Assembly: GCF_032062135.1 (NCBI RefSeq)
Contig: NC_092862.1
Location: 95,439,248-95,503,247, forward strand
Reading direction: 5' to 3'
DNA length: 64,000 nucleotides
Origin: Pyxicephalus adspersus
Taxonomy: Eukaryota; Chordata; Amphibia; Anura; Pyxicephalidae
A program made the translations under genes and the position numbers. This document shows positions 13,391-26,566 of this stretch, piece after piece; the stretch's first letter is position 1, and every line of letters begins with the position of its first letter. The notes under the pieces are model-generated. The model was not told the origin of the DNA. It made no database searches and worked only from the letters and a program-made list of their open reading frames with translations.

Positions 13391-13860
13391 GCTGGGCTTT
13401 CTTCCCCGGCTAAAGCAACAAGTAAGAAGCAGACTGAGTACTTCAGAAGCAGGGGTGTAGATCCGATGTTCTTGTGGATATAAGGTGCCAGTAGTTCTCC
13501 TATGGAAACATATTGCTACTCAGTTTGGCGTTGAAGTTCCCTGCAGGGGCTGCTGCTCTCCTTGGGATGGTTGGTACTGAGAGTAGGAAAGCTTGGCATT
13601 AGATCAGAACTTAGTAGCCTGGTAGGGCGCTGCCGATTGGCTGGAGCTGACTGCCTGACTGGGGAGTTGATGTTGGACTCTGTGTTGAGTCTCAGCCTCC
13701 ACTTCCTTAATTTGATGGCCACACAGATCCTATCTCTCCTCTGGCCAATTGGAGGACTTGTGCGTCACATCTGCCTGATACAGTTGATAAATGTCTTGGA
13801 GGTGCTAGATGGAGGACTACACAAAGACAGAAGGACAGATACAGCCTGGACTATGTAGGA
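13391..13860 (-). promoter_or_regulatory. tbx20: Probable tbx20 5' UTR and proximal promoter region
   Basis: This block immediately upstream of the tbx20 start codon is GC-richer than its surroundings and not obviously repetitive. Read toward the gene it has an inverted CCAAT box (CCAGCCAATC, 13634-13643), a second palindromic CCAATTGG at 13745-13752, GATA-type sites at 13730-13735 (AGATAG on the minus strand) and 13785-13790 (TGATAA on the plus strand), and a CRE-like GTGACGCA near 13761-13768. No convincing TATA box in the right orientation is seen, so the start of transcription is not placed. Tbx20 is known from other vertebrates to respond to GATA and BMP/Smad input. That these particular sites act is inference. 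Confidence 0.45.
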
Positions 13861-15920
13861 TGTCATGTGATGCACACAGCTTATACCTAAATACAACATC
13901 TATGTCATTTCCTAAAAGTGATCATTAAACACAGCCCAGGATTAGAGGGAGGTGTGGTCTGAATAATATAGGGTGAATTGGCCCATTAGTCTTATTTCTT
14001 ATTTTATCATTATGATCAGGAATGGCCAAGTAATTTACTTATTATGAATAGGAACTTGTTTTTGTCTTCCTCTTAGAATTTTAAAATCTTCTAATGTTGA
14101 TAAAGATCGCTCAATGAATTTACACATGGACATATATTTTAAGGAGCTTTATATAATTTTTCTAAATACTGTAGATGTCTCCCTGGAAGGATACAGCACT
14201 TGTCAGATCAGCCAGAGACGTCTAGGTCCCACCTTGACTGGTGGCATCATGTAAATAGGACAGGCGTGCACTGGGAATTAATCACACAAGACTGCTGCTT
14301 GCTTTATTAGGTGTATTAGCCAGAGATAGGAAACCTTCCAATTACCTGCACACCAGCACCGATCCTGTGGGTTAAGCCATGGTGTGATAACTAGCAATTA
14401 ATGGTTTGTCCTCAGTGATATGAGACAAGACAAATGAGTCGGTACACAACATCAAAATAACACACATATACTTGATCTTCACATACCAAGAAGAACATTA
14501 CATATAAACGAATATTTGTGTTTAAGCAGCAGGACATCTGGGCACTAGATAAAGCAACACTGGTTCGCTCTATTTTATAGTATGTGGTCCTTTGTTATAA
14601 ATTGTTTGAGCTAGTGAGACTTTAAAAAATTATACTATATAATATATAGTATATGTAAAGCTAATAATAATAATCATAATAATAACACAATGAATACAAT
14701 TATAATAACAACTTCAAAGTTAATATAACAGAAATATGTAAAATGCAAGTAAGCAGTGAATATAATTAATAGCAATGTGTATACAAAGTGCATGAATTAG
14801 TTCTGTGTTTGTAAAGACTTTATTTTATTATCTAATAAAACACAGACAAAAATAAATCTCTCTCCCTCTCTCTTTAGAAAAAAACATAATACAATAATAG
14901 TAATACATACATGCATTTAAATATATCTTACATTTTTTATTAATAATACTGTTCCTATCATCACCATTATCCTCATGTCTATATAATGCTTAGCTCTGGA
15001 AAAACAAGTACACACAGACGCAAAATTACGCATACTAGCGTAAAAGTCCTAAATTAAAATGCTAAAAGACAAACAAAATTGGTATTATTTGATATATATT
15101 TGTTATTATATTCAAATGTCCAAGATAATCTACAATTTTTTTCAGTGGAAAAACTAGTTTATTATTAATATATAATGCCTCTTATGATTGTACTATTTCA
15201 TGCTTGTAATACCTGGACAGAATGATTTCGTTTTTATGGAAATGTATACTTTAAATGGGTAGAACATAATCATAATATTTAAAAGCTAGGAAAAAAAGAT
15301 GATATAGACATATATCATTACATGATCAGTGACATTTAGAAGCCAAATATGTGTGAATGAAGGAATATGAATGAATGGGGATTGGAGCCTGTGTAGTGGT
15401 CAGTATGGAGGAGATCTTGTCACTTGTGCTCAGGCTGTTTGCGGAGACTGTGTGGCAACATTTGTATAGTCTGCATCCTCTCACTATCTCCTCCAGACCC
15501 CTCTCTCAGTGGGGTTAATCCACTTCACAACACACCATTTTCTCACTAATCTGAACAGGACTCCAGCAGCAGACTATAAGAAAACAGTGAGCACAAACCT
15601 CCTGACTGCAGGTACATTGATAGATCTGTTTTGTTACAATGACATATCTCTGCTATGTGTCTATTAATGTCCTGGCCTTTTCCTTAAATCAACACTGCCT
15701 ATCTGCACCTCTTTACTACAGTTCCTCCACATCTGCTCTGATATCAATGCAACTGGGAGATGGGGCTAAATCACAGCTACAAACTCATTCTCATGTATTT
15801 ATCTAGTGTCACACCACTGTAACAATTAAACAACAAATGAGAACAGTTATATGGTAGTTTATTAAAAATCAACACCATTCATGCTGACTTTGTGATCATT
15901 AACTAAACGATCCCAAAAAA

Positions 15921-15980
15921 AGTATATATATATATATTATATATATATTTATTTATATATATATATATACACACACACAG
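15921..15980. repeat. Compound (TA)n-(AC)n microsatellite
   Basis: Interrupted TA repeats (with TTA and TTTATT breaks) run into about five AC units, followed by a short GA-rich tract. Confidence 0.95.
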
Positions 15981-16269
15981 CGGGAGAGAGAGGGAGAGCT
16001 GGGCTATAATGATGCAGAAAATTAGACTTTAATGCAAATCATATGCAAAATGCACTGATTTGAAGTTGCGCCAAACTCTTCATTTAATATTATCTCTATT
16101 TTTTTATATTAAAAAATTGGGTAATGTCAGTTCTTCTTAGTAAATAGTTAAATAAAATAATTCACTTATTTGCAAGATCTAGGTTTTTTTTGCACATAAT
16201 TTGCTTTATTTGCTTAGTCTAGGAATCATTTTGTACTCCTTTAATGCACACACATATAAATATTTACCA

Positions 16270-16272
<3 letters not shown>

Positions 16273-16318
<46 letters not shown>
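16273..16318. repeat. (AT)n microsatellite
   Basis: Uninterrupted AT dinucleotide run of about 46 bp in the tbx20 upstream flank. Confidence 0.95.
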
Positions 16319-16320
<2 letters not shown>

Positions 16321-17236
16321 CATTAAAGTGCATATATACATTATTAGAGAATGGTCCCCTAAAAGAGAATGATCTGTAAAAGCGAATAATTTTTGATCAT
16401 GGATTATGCATCATAGCTATATCTATAAATATATATTTAACAGAATAAAGAGAATTTTATTACATCACTATCATAAAAGTTTTCATTTCACTGCTCACTG
16501 CACCATAGGTATTAAATATCTCTGTAGCCACGTAGTTAAATTGCGTTTTTTCTATGCTGAGCAAATATATTATAAATATAAATGTGTGGGATATTTTATT
16601 ATCGTAGGATATCTTTTCTGTATTCCTTTTAGTAGAAGCCAAGACGCAGCATAATGTCAGTTTTGATGGTTGAAGCATACAGAACCGCAGAGTCTGGAGA
16701 GTAGCAGTAGTCGATCATGTCTTTATTTTCCTTATGAAATCATGGTGGGTTCCCTGGCACCCCCCTGGAGTAAAATGTCTTTGCCCCAGACCCTGATAAC
16801 AGAATGAGTCTTGTCTAGACGGGTATGGCTCACACATCTCCGGGCTGCTCATTCCTTCCACTCGTTCTGCCTACTTCTCATCTTGGCACCTCCGCTGACA
16901 CTCAAACAAGATTATCCCCGTGTGTCGGTAATATTTCATTGGGAATTACATTAGGGAGGGACAATTTACAAAACAAAAGCCACCTTTATGAAACTTGCAT
17001 CTGTTTTGGAAACGATTAACCCAGATATAACTTTTTCTCCTTTAAATTTTAGTGCAAATTTTAGCTTTTTATATGGCTGTGAAAACTAACAGTTTGTTAA
17101 ACAATTACTTCTGTTGTCACATAATGCCAAAAAATGCCATAAAATAAATACACACAATAATATATCAGTGATATATAAGTAATCATGCCTTAAGCTTTCA
17201 AAGAGTTAAAATAATAAAATTAGCTAAAAGCTACAA

Positions 17237-17238
<2 letters not shown>

Positions 17239-17274
<36 letters not shown>
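17239..17274. repeat. (AT)n microsatellite
   Basis: Uninterrupted AT dinucleotide run of about 36 bp. Confidence 0.95.
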
Positions 17275-17276
<2 letters not shown>

Positions 17277-18439
17277 TAAATCTGCACATGTACATTTTGC
17301 TATATTATTGTACTTAGTATTATTTTTTCAGCAAAGAGCAAGATTTGTAAATACATCTGATCTTACCTTGGCAGATGAAAACTTTTGAATATTGAAACTC
17401 CTTTTCAAAGTGGTTGTATAATTGAAACAACCTTTTGTTTGTCTCATGTATCATTCCTGTAATAATCATATAAACGTGTAATTAGCAGCTATGAAGTGTA
17501 TAATAATTATAGTTATTAATAATAATATTAATATGCAATTACATAATATTTGTTCTTTGGACAATAAAAATCCAAAAAACAAAGCTTTATCCTGGAGAAT
17601 GACAGCCCCAGTGCACCTGCTCACTCAGCAGTTACTGTATATTTACTAAGTTTTGTATCCTTCATTGTGTGTAGATAACCCACTATTCTTTCTTTTAACT
17701 TCCAAATAATCAATCTGTTTTTTGGACCTAGGCTAATTTCTGTAAAGATCCTATAGGCACAATATCCCTATGCAAAGAGCCCATCTCCCAACAAATAATT
17801 TCCCCCTCCCACCCCCTTGTAACGTATCCTGACCTTCTTGGTTTTTTTACTGTGTGAAACAAAATAAACTAACCTAAATCTGTTGTCCAGGTCCTTTGCA
17901 AGCATAGATTTTGTGTGCTCACGCTGCTAATCCAAAGCTGCAGATTTGTCTGTGCCAGCCAAATCCCTACTATTCCTTTGCACTGACATCACTTGCACTG
18001 CATCTTCTTCTGGATCCCTGGAGAATCTCATCACTGAATTACCTATATGAAGTGTCCATGTCACACAGGTAGTAATATTTGCCTGGAGATCAGCTATGTG
18101 TATGAATAGCCAATACATTTCTGTTTTGAATAGAATATAGTCATTTAAATAAATTTAAAGCTGCAGAAATATGACAATTGACAGAAAGTTATAGAAACTT
18201 TAAAATGTTGTCACCAACATAAGTGTAAATTTACCAGAACACCTATTCTAGTGACAACAAATTCACTTTACAGAGCTTAACTTCAAAATGGATAAATCTC
18301 TCTACTGGGTGCAAAAAAAAAAAAAAAAAAGCAATTACTGGTATTCCATGAATACCCATGAGGGTCCCTGAGGGAATGTATATTCTTCTCTTCTGTGGGA
18401 CCCATTCATTTCGGTTTCACTTTGTTACCAAGGACTTGA

Positions 18440-19065
18440 CTGTACCTACTTGCATGCCAAGCACTGCTTCCAATGATCACCAACTGTAATGCTTCACTAT
18501 CCCTGTCCAAGAAGAGCACTTTAACAGTTAATAAGGAAACTCTCTCTAGATGAGGGGTGTCAAGTAGGCTAAACTTAACTGTCCAGGTGGGCTTTAGCCC
18601 AAATATTATGCTATTTGATGCATTTTATCACAAACCAAGTTAAGTTTGTGTCCACTTTAGGGTGAGGCCTGACTTTCAATGATCTGTAATTCTAATGATT
18701 CCCCATCCATTGTCTGAGGAGAGCACTTTTAAAAGAAGAAGCTCTCACTGGACAGTGGGTGGCAAGTGAGCTTGAAATAAATGTGCAATTGGTCTTTTGC
18801 CCAAATGTTGGGTTATTTCAGGCATTATATCCCAGGCCAGGTTAAACTGGGGTTCCACTTGAAAGTTATATCTGACTCCCAATGTTCAATAACTCCAATA
18901 CTTCCCCATCACCTGTCCAAGAAGAGCACTTTAATGGCTATTGGCTCTCATTGGACAAGGAGTAGCAGGTGGGCTTTCACCCAAATGTTGGAGTATTTGA
19001 GGCATTATAGGTCAGACCAGGCTAATTTGGGGTTTCATTTAAAGGTGACATCTGACTCCTTGACA
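18440..19065. repeat. Diverged tandem repeat, about three units of 180-205 bp
   Basis: Three diverged copies in direct order share anchor phrases. GGGCTTTAGCCCAAAT at about 18590, GTCTTTTGCCCAAAT at about 18791 and GGGCTTTCACCCAAAT at about 18971 mark successive units. A second anchor, GTCCAAGAAGAGCACTTTAA or close variants, recurs at about 18507, 18713 and 18916. The open frame across 18781-19137 is a by-product of the repeat and has no gene features. Confidence 0.8.
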
Positions 19066-22000
19066 CTCCTACTAAAATGTCAAACTCAGGGAATGGTAGT
19101 AAAACTAAAAATGAGTGTAATCCTAGTAAAGTGGTAAATAAACATAGTCTAAATTTGAGTGGCAAAAAAGTAAGAATTTCTTATAATAATTGTTAATGGT
19201 GCGTGGTTTAAAATAGTGGCCTTTTCACTATACCTCTGTTGGGTTGTGGTAAGCTAAGTACTGCTATGATGCATGCACACCCCTCCTCCTACTTTCTTAG
19301 TTACTAAACATTTAATGCACCACTGTAGCTATCAACTTTACTCCATTACTCCACTTTGCATGCAAAATATAGGATGCTGATAAATGTATTTGTAACTCAT
19401 TATCATGCCACATTTCTAAAGGTAAATTGTTAGGAAAAAATATCTAGAATTAGTTTGGCATTTAGGCATTGTAAAATTATACATATGCTGATTTTGTTCC
19501 TCTTTAGTAACTTTACAATAAGGAATACCTGCTGCTTTGTCAATAACCTGGTGAGTAGGTTTTAAAACATTATCGTTTATTAACAATAGCATTATCAAGA
19601 ATGACAGGTTGCGTGGCATATGCCCATGCTTATCCAAAACTCACCATTGCCGGAAAAAGCTGCACCTTTATTATTATTGGCAAATCTGTGTTAAGTTAAA
19701 TCGCATAAAAAATATATATGTATATCTGTGACAAACCTCTCATATTTGCCAAGTTCCCTTAAGGTAAAACATTGCCCCTAAAATTAGAAAGTTTTGGCAA
19801 AATTTGCCAACATACTTTTGAACCACTGGCAAAGGTAAAATAAAAGCTCAGCTAAACATTTCTCTCCTTGCGCAATCCCTGGAGCCAACATCTTCACCCT
19901 GTCTTCTTCTGGCTTAATGTCTTGGGCCATCTTGATTGGCCAGGCCAGAATGACATTACTCCCACAATATACAGCTCAGTGTACACTCATCAGAAGATTG
20001 CAAATAGACAGGTATGTTTGAATAATATTGTGAAGGGACATAACATGTTTTAAAATTTTAGCTTTAGGGTGGTTATTAGGAGTCCAGTGTTTTTTTTTTT
20101 TTGGACCATAAAATATCCATTTAATTATCCTGTTTTTTTCTGGCAAAAAACAGCCCCTTTCTTTCCTCATTAGTTAATTTTTCTTTTTGCACAAAAAGAA
20201 TAAAAACAGAATGGCCCGAGGATAAACCAAAATATGCTGTGACTAATTGATAACTATTGGCATTTAGGAGTTTTTTTATCTGATGCATGTGACCATAGAT
20301 TTGATTGAAAACAATTCATTTTCACATTTTGCATGTGGCCAACAAAAACACCAATTCCATTTGCCACTCTATAAAATATAATTGCTTCCAAATCCAGTGT
20401 TTCAATCTACAGCCAGATGTGGCATTCAAAAATTAAAAATTGTCTAAAATGCTTCTAACATTACAACAATTACAACCCTGGGGGAATTTAGTGTATTTAT
20501 ATAAAGCATGTATGTGGCTTACGCTGCTCCTATCAGGTTTTCTCTTGTTACATAACCAGGACTGATCATGTGACTTCAGACATACCCATCTATTTAAATG
20601 TAGGTAGTGATTGGAAGGCATCAGTTTAAGTAGAACAGGAGATTAGACTCAGCAGTAAAGTTTGCTAAAAATGCTTGCAATTTATATGACTTACAATTTT
20701 TTATCCTTGCTAAATGTAGTGTTTTTATTAAATTAAAGTTAAAAATTTTATGAAGCTAACTTCATGAGGTTGCTTTTATTAGAACAAAAAGTTGTTTCCC
20801 TGTTCCAGATAAGGTTTTGCATCCATAACTGCTTATCTTTGAGACTCAACAATTTATTGCTTATAGCACTAAACAGTATGGACAAGATTAGCTGTCTTAC
20901 GCCCATGAAAGGAAATTAAATTGCTGCCGTGGTTGAATGAAGAAAATTATCATCCTAGACAGCAATTACATTTTGCTTGCCTAGCAGCACTTCCAAAACA
21001 ATTATTCATAATGTAAGTGATCACATTAATTGGTGTAATCTGTTGACACACTTGTATGCCAAAGAGCCCATACATTTAGGTTCTTACAGATTTATAAAAT
21101 CTAAATTTATCTGTCATTTTGTAGAACACAACATAATGAAAAGTAACAGTAAGCAAATATTTTTCAGTTATAAAGGTTTAAGTGTATTTTGAAGTGTTAA
21201 AGTGCAGGGGCGGCCTAATTTTTTTTCCTGGTTTTGAATACAATGGACAGAAATAACATTGCTCTTCTAGGGAAGGCCTAGAATCCCTGTCAGAAGTGTC
21301 TGTTCTCTTATTACCTGCCTGGTAAAGCCATTGTCAGTATGACAGTAATTAAAGTTTTATTTCTCTGAGGGAGTCCCAGATAGCAGTTAAAACCTGAAAG
21401 AACTAATTTTCCTTCTCCAAAGTTTAAAAAAATGTTTGGTTTTACATTAATTTTAAGTTTTTTTTCCAGTTCTGTTTAAAAAGAAATAATTATCTATTAC
21501 AAAAAAAAACTATTGGGTTTTCAGTTTCACTAGTTAACCACTTAGACCAAACAAGTTTCCCTTTATATTTAATATTTACCACTCAACTTTGGGACTTCCA
21601 AACAAGTTATACACAGGAGTAGAGAAGGCATGCAGTATGCATAATGGGCCATGATGGTAATGGATTTGCAACACCATTATTTTCTTCCTGGCTTCTTCTG
21701 GATGAGGGGTCTTTGGCCATCTTGATTGTTTAGTGCAGGATAATGTAACTTTTGTGAATGCAAATGAAGTTGTTGTAATTCAGAATCCAGCAGGTACCAT
21801 GATTGTATACTAAGCTGCTCATGTGAAAACAATTTGTGATATTGGGGCTGGAAGGGTACAGTGCTAGTCATGGGAGACAAAAGGGTACAGTGGTGGTCAG
21901 TAGGGACTGGAGTGTTTCCTTGATAGTAAATGTGGGCTGGAAGAATACATAACCTTGCTCAGTGAGAACTTATCACGTAGTAGTACCATGCTACTGCTGG

Positions 22001-24180
22001 AGGGTTATACGGTATTAGCAGAAACTGGAGGCTGGAGGAGCATTGATGGTTATAAGGTGCCCAAGAGATACATTGGTGGTAAGGGGAGTCTGGAGGAGCA
22101 TTGATGGTTAAAAGGGCCTGATTGGTACTTGGGTGGTCAGTGGCAGCTTGTGGGGTACATTGATAGTCAGTGGGTACTGAGCGGTATACATGTCCTTGTT
22201 CAGAGGGTACTTATCTTATAGTATAGTTCCACCATGCTGTCTGTCTCCTGCCTCCTCCTCTGTGCTGTGACTGTGCAGGGTCTGTCAGATAGGAGATTAC
22301 TCCACAAACAATTTCTGCACAGAGTGGGAACTAAGAACTGGAGCAAGTGTTTCTGTAGTTGGCTTGAGACGAAGACCAATTCCGTGGAACATTGGTACTG
22401 TGTTTAAATCTTGGGACAGTTCCATGACATTCAAGACAGTTAGTGGGTGTGCTTTTATAGTTATGATTTAATTACAATGTAGTAAATTCATACTAGGGGC
22501 TGCCAGTGTGCCCCTTTAACAATTATTATTCTGCCAAGTATTAAAAAAGTACTATTTTACTATTTAAACATATAAACTTTAAAATGCAAATAAAAAGACC
22601 AGATTAATTTCTCTGTACCTGCTAAGGTTGCTAAATGTATCCCTTAAAGAGTGTTATTAAAATGTATATTATTGGTTTGAAAGCTTTAATTCTTTAAAAA
22701 AACTTTAGTAGTACAGTATAGGTTACAGATATTTGGCTGAAAAGTAAAAGTGATTTGCATAGCACAGCATGGTTTACAGCCTTTTGGCCAGCATTAGAAA
22801 TAAAAAAAGTCATAGTACAGCTTTGTCTACAGACTTAGGGCCCCTATTAAAACCTAAAAACTCTTTCAGTAGTACAGCATGGTCTACAGCATTGAGATCT
22901 TAGTTCACATATGGCAGGTTCAGTTTAATCCCAGCCTTCCCTGAAACTCACATAATTTCCTCTTTGCATAATTTACTTAGCAACATCATTTTTCTAACAA
23001 TCACTTCATGTATGGTCATAGTACTTCCATGAAAAAAATGGGACAAAGAAATAAATATCTATCAAACTATCAAACTTTTTTTTAGAAAAAGGAGTAAGTC
23101 ATACTAGCAGCTAAAAAGAGCTATTTATTATGCATAAACATTTTTGTGCTTTACAAGCCGAAATATTCTGTTTACTTACTTAGGCATCCTAATTCCACTG
23201 CATGACCGCGACAGTGACAACACTATACACTAACAGTTTGGCAACTTCATGTGTCACCTGCCTGATCATTGGACTAAGGATATCATTATCAGTTAAATGT
23301 GTCCTTTTCTGTCCCCCCCCCCCCCCCCCACACACCTGTAATATGCATAAACATTCAATTTCCAGCTTCCACTTAAATGAAAGAAAACATGTTATAGTAA
23401 CAGCACTTTGCAATGCAATAGAACACGACTGCCTAACATTTTATAAACTTGCAAGCCCTGAGTATGCATCTATCTTTGAGCTGTTGATTGTGCCTGCACA
23501 TATGATCTCTTTAATGTTTGTGGTCAGTTTAAAAGATTATGTGATAATATGAATAAAAAAATTGTACATTGCTCAATCATGATCTAGTTGATACAGATTT
23601 TGTAATACACTGAGCCAAGATAGGGGGGACAAGTGTAGGCTAGAGATTTTTATCTAAAATCTAATAATTTGATCTAATTTTCAATAAATACATGAACTAA
23701 AGGGTTACATTACTAAAAACACAATGTTGTTCATATTTTGCCATTGTTCTCACCTGAGGCCTTTCTAAGACATGGTTAGATATAGTACCCAAAATTTCAA
23801 AAACATTTAAGATGACCTTTTATTTTCTTGCTACATTTCAACGTCTTCTTCTTAAAAAAGTTATCCTAAATTCTGTATTCAGACATCTGGTAATAGCAGC
23901 CAGATCCAAGGTAATTGCAGGAAGTTTCCTAAAAGATGGTTCCACAGTAGATTCTGAGACATATATGAGCACATAATGTGTAATTATTTATTAATGTGGT
24001 GGCCATTACCAAACTTCCCGGATTTGAACTCTTCTCTTTCCTTTTCACTAAAATGTTTTTACATTTTTTTTGTGGATACATGTGGATCACCGTGTTGAAT
24101 GGTTGGTTTATAGTCTTAGGAATAAAATGCTCTGCTCTCTAGGTATTCATCTTAAGTTACTTACTTATTTTGTGGTGCAA
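19066..24180. other. Gene-free stretch with minor repeats
   Basis: No exon recognised. A dispersed element with the phrase GGCCATCTTGATTG occurs at about 19900-19960 and again at about 21700-21740, both preceded by CTTCTTCTGG. A degenerate tandem region lies at 21840-22220, and a set of short direct repeats built on AGTACAGCATGGTCTACAG lies at about 22707-22890. A C-rich run sits at about 23313-23329. Confidence 0.55.
21840..22225. repeat. Degenerate tandem repeat (about 238-bp unit with short sub-repeats)
   Basis: CCTTGCTCAGTGAGAACTTAT at about 21953 and CCTTGTTCAGAGGGTACTTAT at about 22191 mark two long units, each followed by a version of ACCATGCT. Between them, phrases such as GGAGCATTGATGGTTA and TGGTGGTCAGT recur at irregular spacing. 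Confidence 0.65.
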
Positions 24181-24199
24181 CGTGTAGATACTTGTAGTG

Positions 24200-24970
24200 T
24201 TGGTTGAACAGCAACAGAGTGTTCGATTCGGCAGCTATTCGATCAAATAGCCCGATATTTTTCGGGTGATCGAATGCCGATTTCGAACACCAATAAAGTC
24301 TAGACAGCTCCACCCCCCTGATTGCTTTTGCTGCCCTAGCGTAACTGTAGTATGTGTTCTTGGATAGAGAATCTCTATCCAAGAACACATACGGAACAGC
24401 AGTTCATCTGCAGTCACAGCTAATTGGAAGCTTACAATTAGCTGTGACTGCAGATGAACTGCTGTTCCGTATGTGTTCTCGGATAGAGATTCTCTATCCA
24501 AGAACACATACTACAGTTGCGCTAGGGCTGCAAAAGCACTCACGTGCCTCCTCCAATCAGCTGTGACTGCAAAGTTCCCAGGGTCACTGGGCTGTATTTA
24601 TCAGCCCGATGACCGTGGGAACTGAACTGCAGATGAACTCTCAATGGAGAAACTCCATTAAGAGTTCATCTGCAGTCACAGCTGATTGAAAGCACTTGCG
24701 TGCCTCCTATCAGCTGTGACCGCAAGTTCCCACGCTCCCCGGGCTGTACTTATAAATGATAAGTACAGCCCGGTCACTGTGGGAACTGAACTCCATTGAG
24801 AGTTCACCTGCAGTTCCACCGCGATCATGGGGCACTGGAGGTTATTAACCTCTAGTGGCCGTGGATTGAAAACAGGAGGATTCCCAGGGCTGAAAGGGAA
24901 TCCTCCTGTTTACGATCCCCGGGCATTAGGGGTTGATTAACCTCTAGTGCCCCAGGATCGCAGTGGACTC
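24200..24970. repeat. Cluster of nested and serial hairpins, probably one or more palindromic DNA elements
   Basis: At least five strong inverted repeats follow one another. Arms 24219-24226 and 24283-24290 (GTGTTCGA / TTCGAACAC) bound an imperfect hairpin. Arms 24334-24426 and 24435-24527 are 93 bp each with 2 mismatches and an 8-nt loop. Each of these arms holds its own palindrome: 24351-24370 pairs with 24372-24391 perfectly. Arms 24626-24649 and 24653-24676 are 24 bp with one mismatch. Arms 24739-24753 and 24759-24773 are 15 bp and perfect. Arms 24871-24885 and 24896-24910 are 15 bp and perfect. Phrases such as CTGCAGATGAACT and CAGCTGTGACTGC recur in both orientations. There is no transposase. 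It is likely of transposon origin, but the family is not identified. Confidence 0.85.
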
Positions 24971-26460
24971 TCAGGGCTGCAATCATTCTTGCACTATTCT
25001 GAACATACTCGTATATTAGCAATTCAAGTCATACTTTTTTTTGTTTTTCTTATTCTACTGAAAACTGAATGTTGGCTGTTGAGTTCCTAATATTGCTATA
25101 CTTTTTATTAATAAAGAATGTTAAAAAATAAATACCTAATACATGCTGACTAACAACTATTTGGTATGGCTCCTGACTTATGGCAGAAAGGGTTACTGTC
25201 TGTATAAATGTGCTGTGAAGTCAGCAGACTAATGCAGTGACCCACAGAGTAACTGCTGGAACCTGCCCAGCCTGTATTAAATTTGCCATCTGCATCAAAT
25301 TCCTCAGCAAAGAGCCTCAATGTCACCTACACTGAGAAGACCCAAATGCATAGAAGCTTAAGCCTGTTAGAATTTGATTTAGAATCACATCTAGTGAAGA
25401 GAGGGAGAAAGGCTCTATTAAAGACCTGATAGTTGACAATTAGATTATAGTTCAGTTGCTAGTGGATAATGTGCTAAAAGCTTTCTCACTCATTGTAACT
25501 CCTTGCTGAAAATTATTCACACTTTGCAGGTTATTGCACACATACCTAACAGAGCAACTGCCAACAGGGAAAACAGTGGCAGACTTTTATTTCACATTCA
25601 TACAGCATGTGTAACAAGAGGCAACTTTACTACAAGTGGTCTCCAAACACTTATTACGATCAATAAACATATGTAATGTGCCAATCTTAGTTCTGTATCC
25701 AAGAGTACAAGAAAAAAAAAACAGATGATTTATGACAATATGGCATTTACCCGGGCACAATGCTTTATAGGTATCTAGTATTTAGTATTTAGTTCCTATT
25801 TATCTTTATACAACACGACATTGGAAATGTTTGATGTTTTTTTTTAGGCCTATCATTTTATAAACTATACTCTTTCCTTTGCAGTATATACAGTACATAA
25901 TTTTTAAACAGACTTTCCAGTGCACCATTTGTTTGTTAAAGAGACAACACAGCAGAGGAAGCTTGCTTTATAGCTGCTTTTGTCTGATCAGGTTACAAAA
26001 CCAGTATGCATTTACTTTACAGTGGTAAAGTGGACCAATTATAAAAGGTTTGGTGATAGGACAGCTAACTCCTTTACATTTTTAAAAAAATGTTTTTGTT
26101 AAGTCATTATTTTTTAAATATTATTTTAAGTAAACATTTTTTTGCTTATAAATGTAATACATATCCCCCCCCCTCTTTCTACTTACTGGGTAATTCTGCA
26201 GCCTCATTGGATATGTGATAAATAAAACCCAGGAGACTGCAGGATTACCCCACAAACCTTCTGCCTGTGGTGACATCATCAATTGAAGTGCCACAAATGT
26301 GATCTTGCAGATAAGCAGATGATCTCGTTCCGCCAATTTTGTTCTGCGCATGTTCAAGTTCGGGCCCTTCCGCCAGAGTTTTTTTATGAGATTCCTCCAT
26401 CCTCCTGGGATTTGAGTTATGGGTTTAGGTTTTCTTGTCAGGGAGAAGACTGGAATTAGT
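24971..26460. other. Gene-free stretch
   Basis: No exon or named repeat. The stretch about 25140-25560 is non-repetitive and moderately GC-rich. The rest is AT-rich. Confidence 0.5.
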
Positions 26461-26461
26461 T

Positions 26462-26566
26462 TTATAAGTGTTTAAAAATAAAGTTCTTGCATTTATCACA
26501 CAGGCTGCATTTGCCACAAATGTAGCAAAAATTGTTCGGTTTATTAACACAGCTGCGCCTACTCAT
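26462..26566 (-). pseudogene. Amino-terminal fragment of a zinc-finger transposase related to the one at 50.2-52.4 kb
   Basis: On the minus strand an ATG at 26566 opens a 34-codon frame beginning MSRRSCVNKPNNFCYICGKC, stopping at 26462. The order ATG, Arg-rich start, Asn-Pro/Lys-Pro, then FCYxCG is the same as in the copy whose start is at 52352 (MSSSRRICLNDPNVFCYFCG). The first CxxC of a zinc finger is kept, but the rest of the protein is absent. The flank at about 26860-26930 (ACCTGTACGTGATAGG, TCTGAGTTCAG) also resembles the 5' flank of the other copy. A promoter lies just upstream. Confidence 0.55.

Larger units (their letters stand above)
13861..18430. other. tbx20 upstream flank, 0.5-5 kb from the start codon
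   Basis: No exon is seen. Non-repetitive, GC-richer islands stand out at about 14165-14450, 15360-15600 and 16690-16890. The first has T-box half-site-like AGGTGT and GGTGTGA, and GATA-type AGATAG and TGATAAC. The rest is A/T low-complexity sequence with several microsatellites. Confidence 0.5.

Noticed and set aside
13471..13490. TATA-like GATATAAGG upstream of tbx20 exon 1
   Set aside because: It reads as TATAA on the plus strand, opposite to the gene; on the gene strand it is only CCTTATATCC.
18781..19137. 118-codon open frame on the plus strand
   Set aside because: It covers diverged tandem repeat units and its two halves repeat each other; no gene signals.
23313..23329. Poly-C run
   Set aside because: A simple homopolymer with no adjoining structure; length may be affected by sequencing error.
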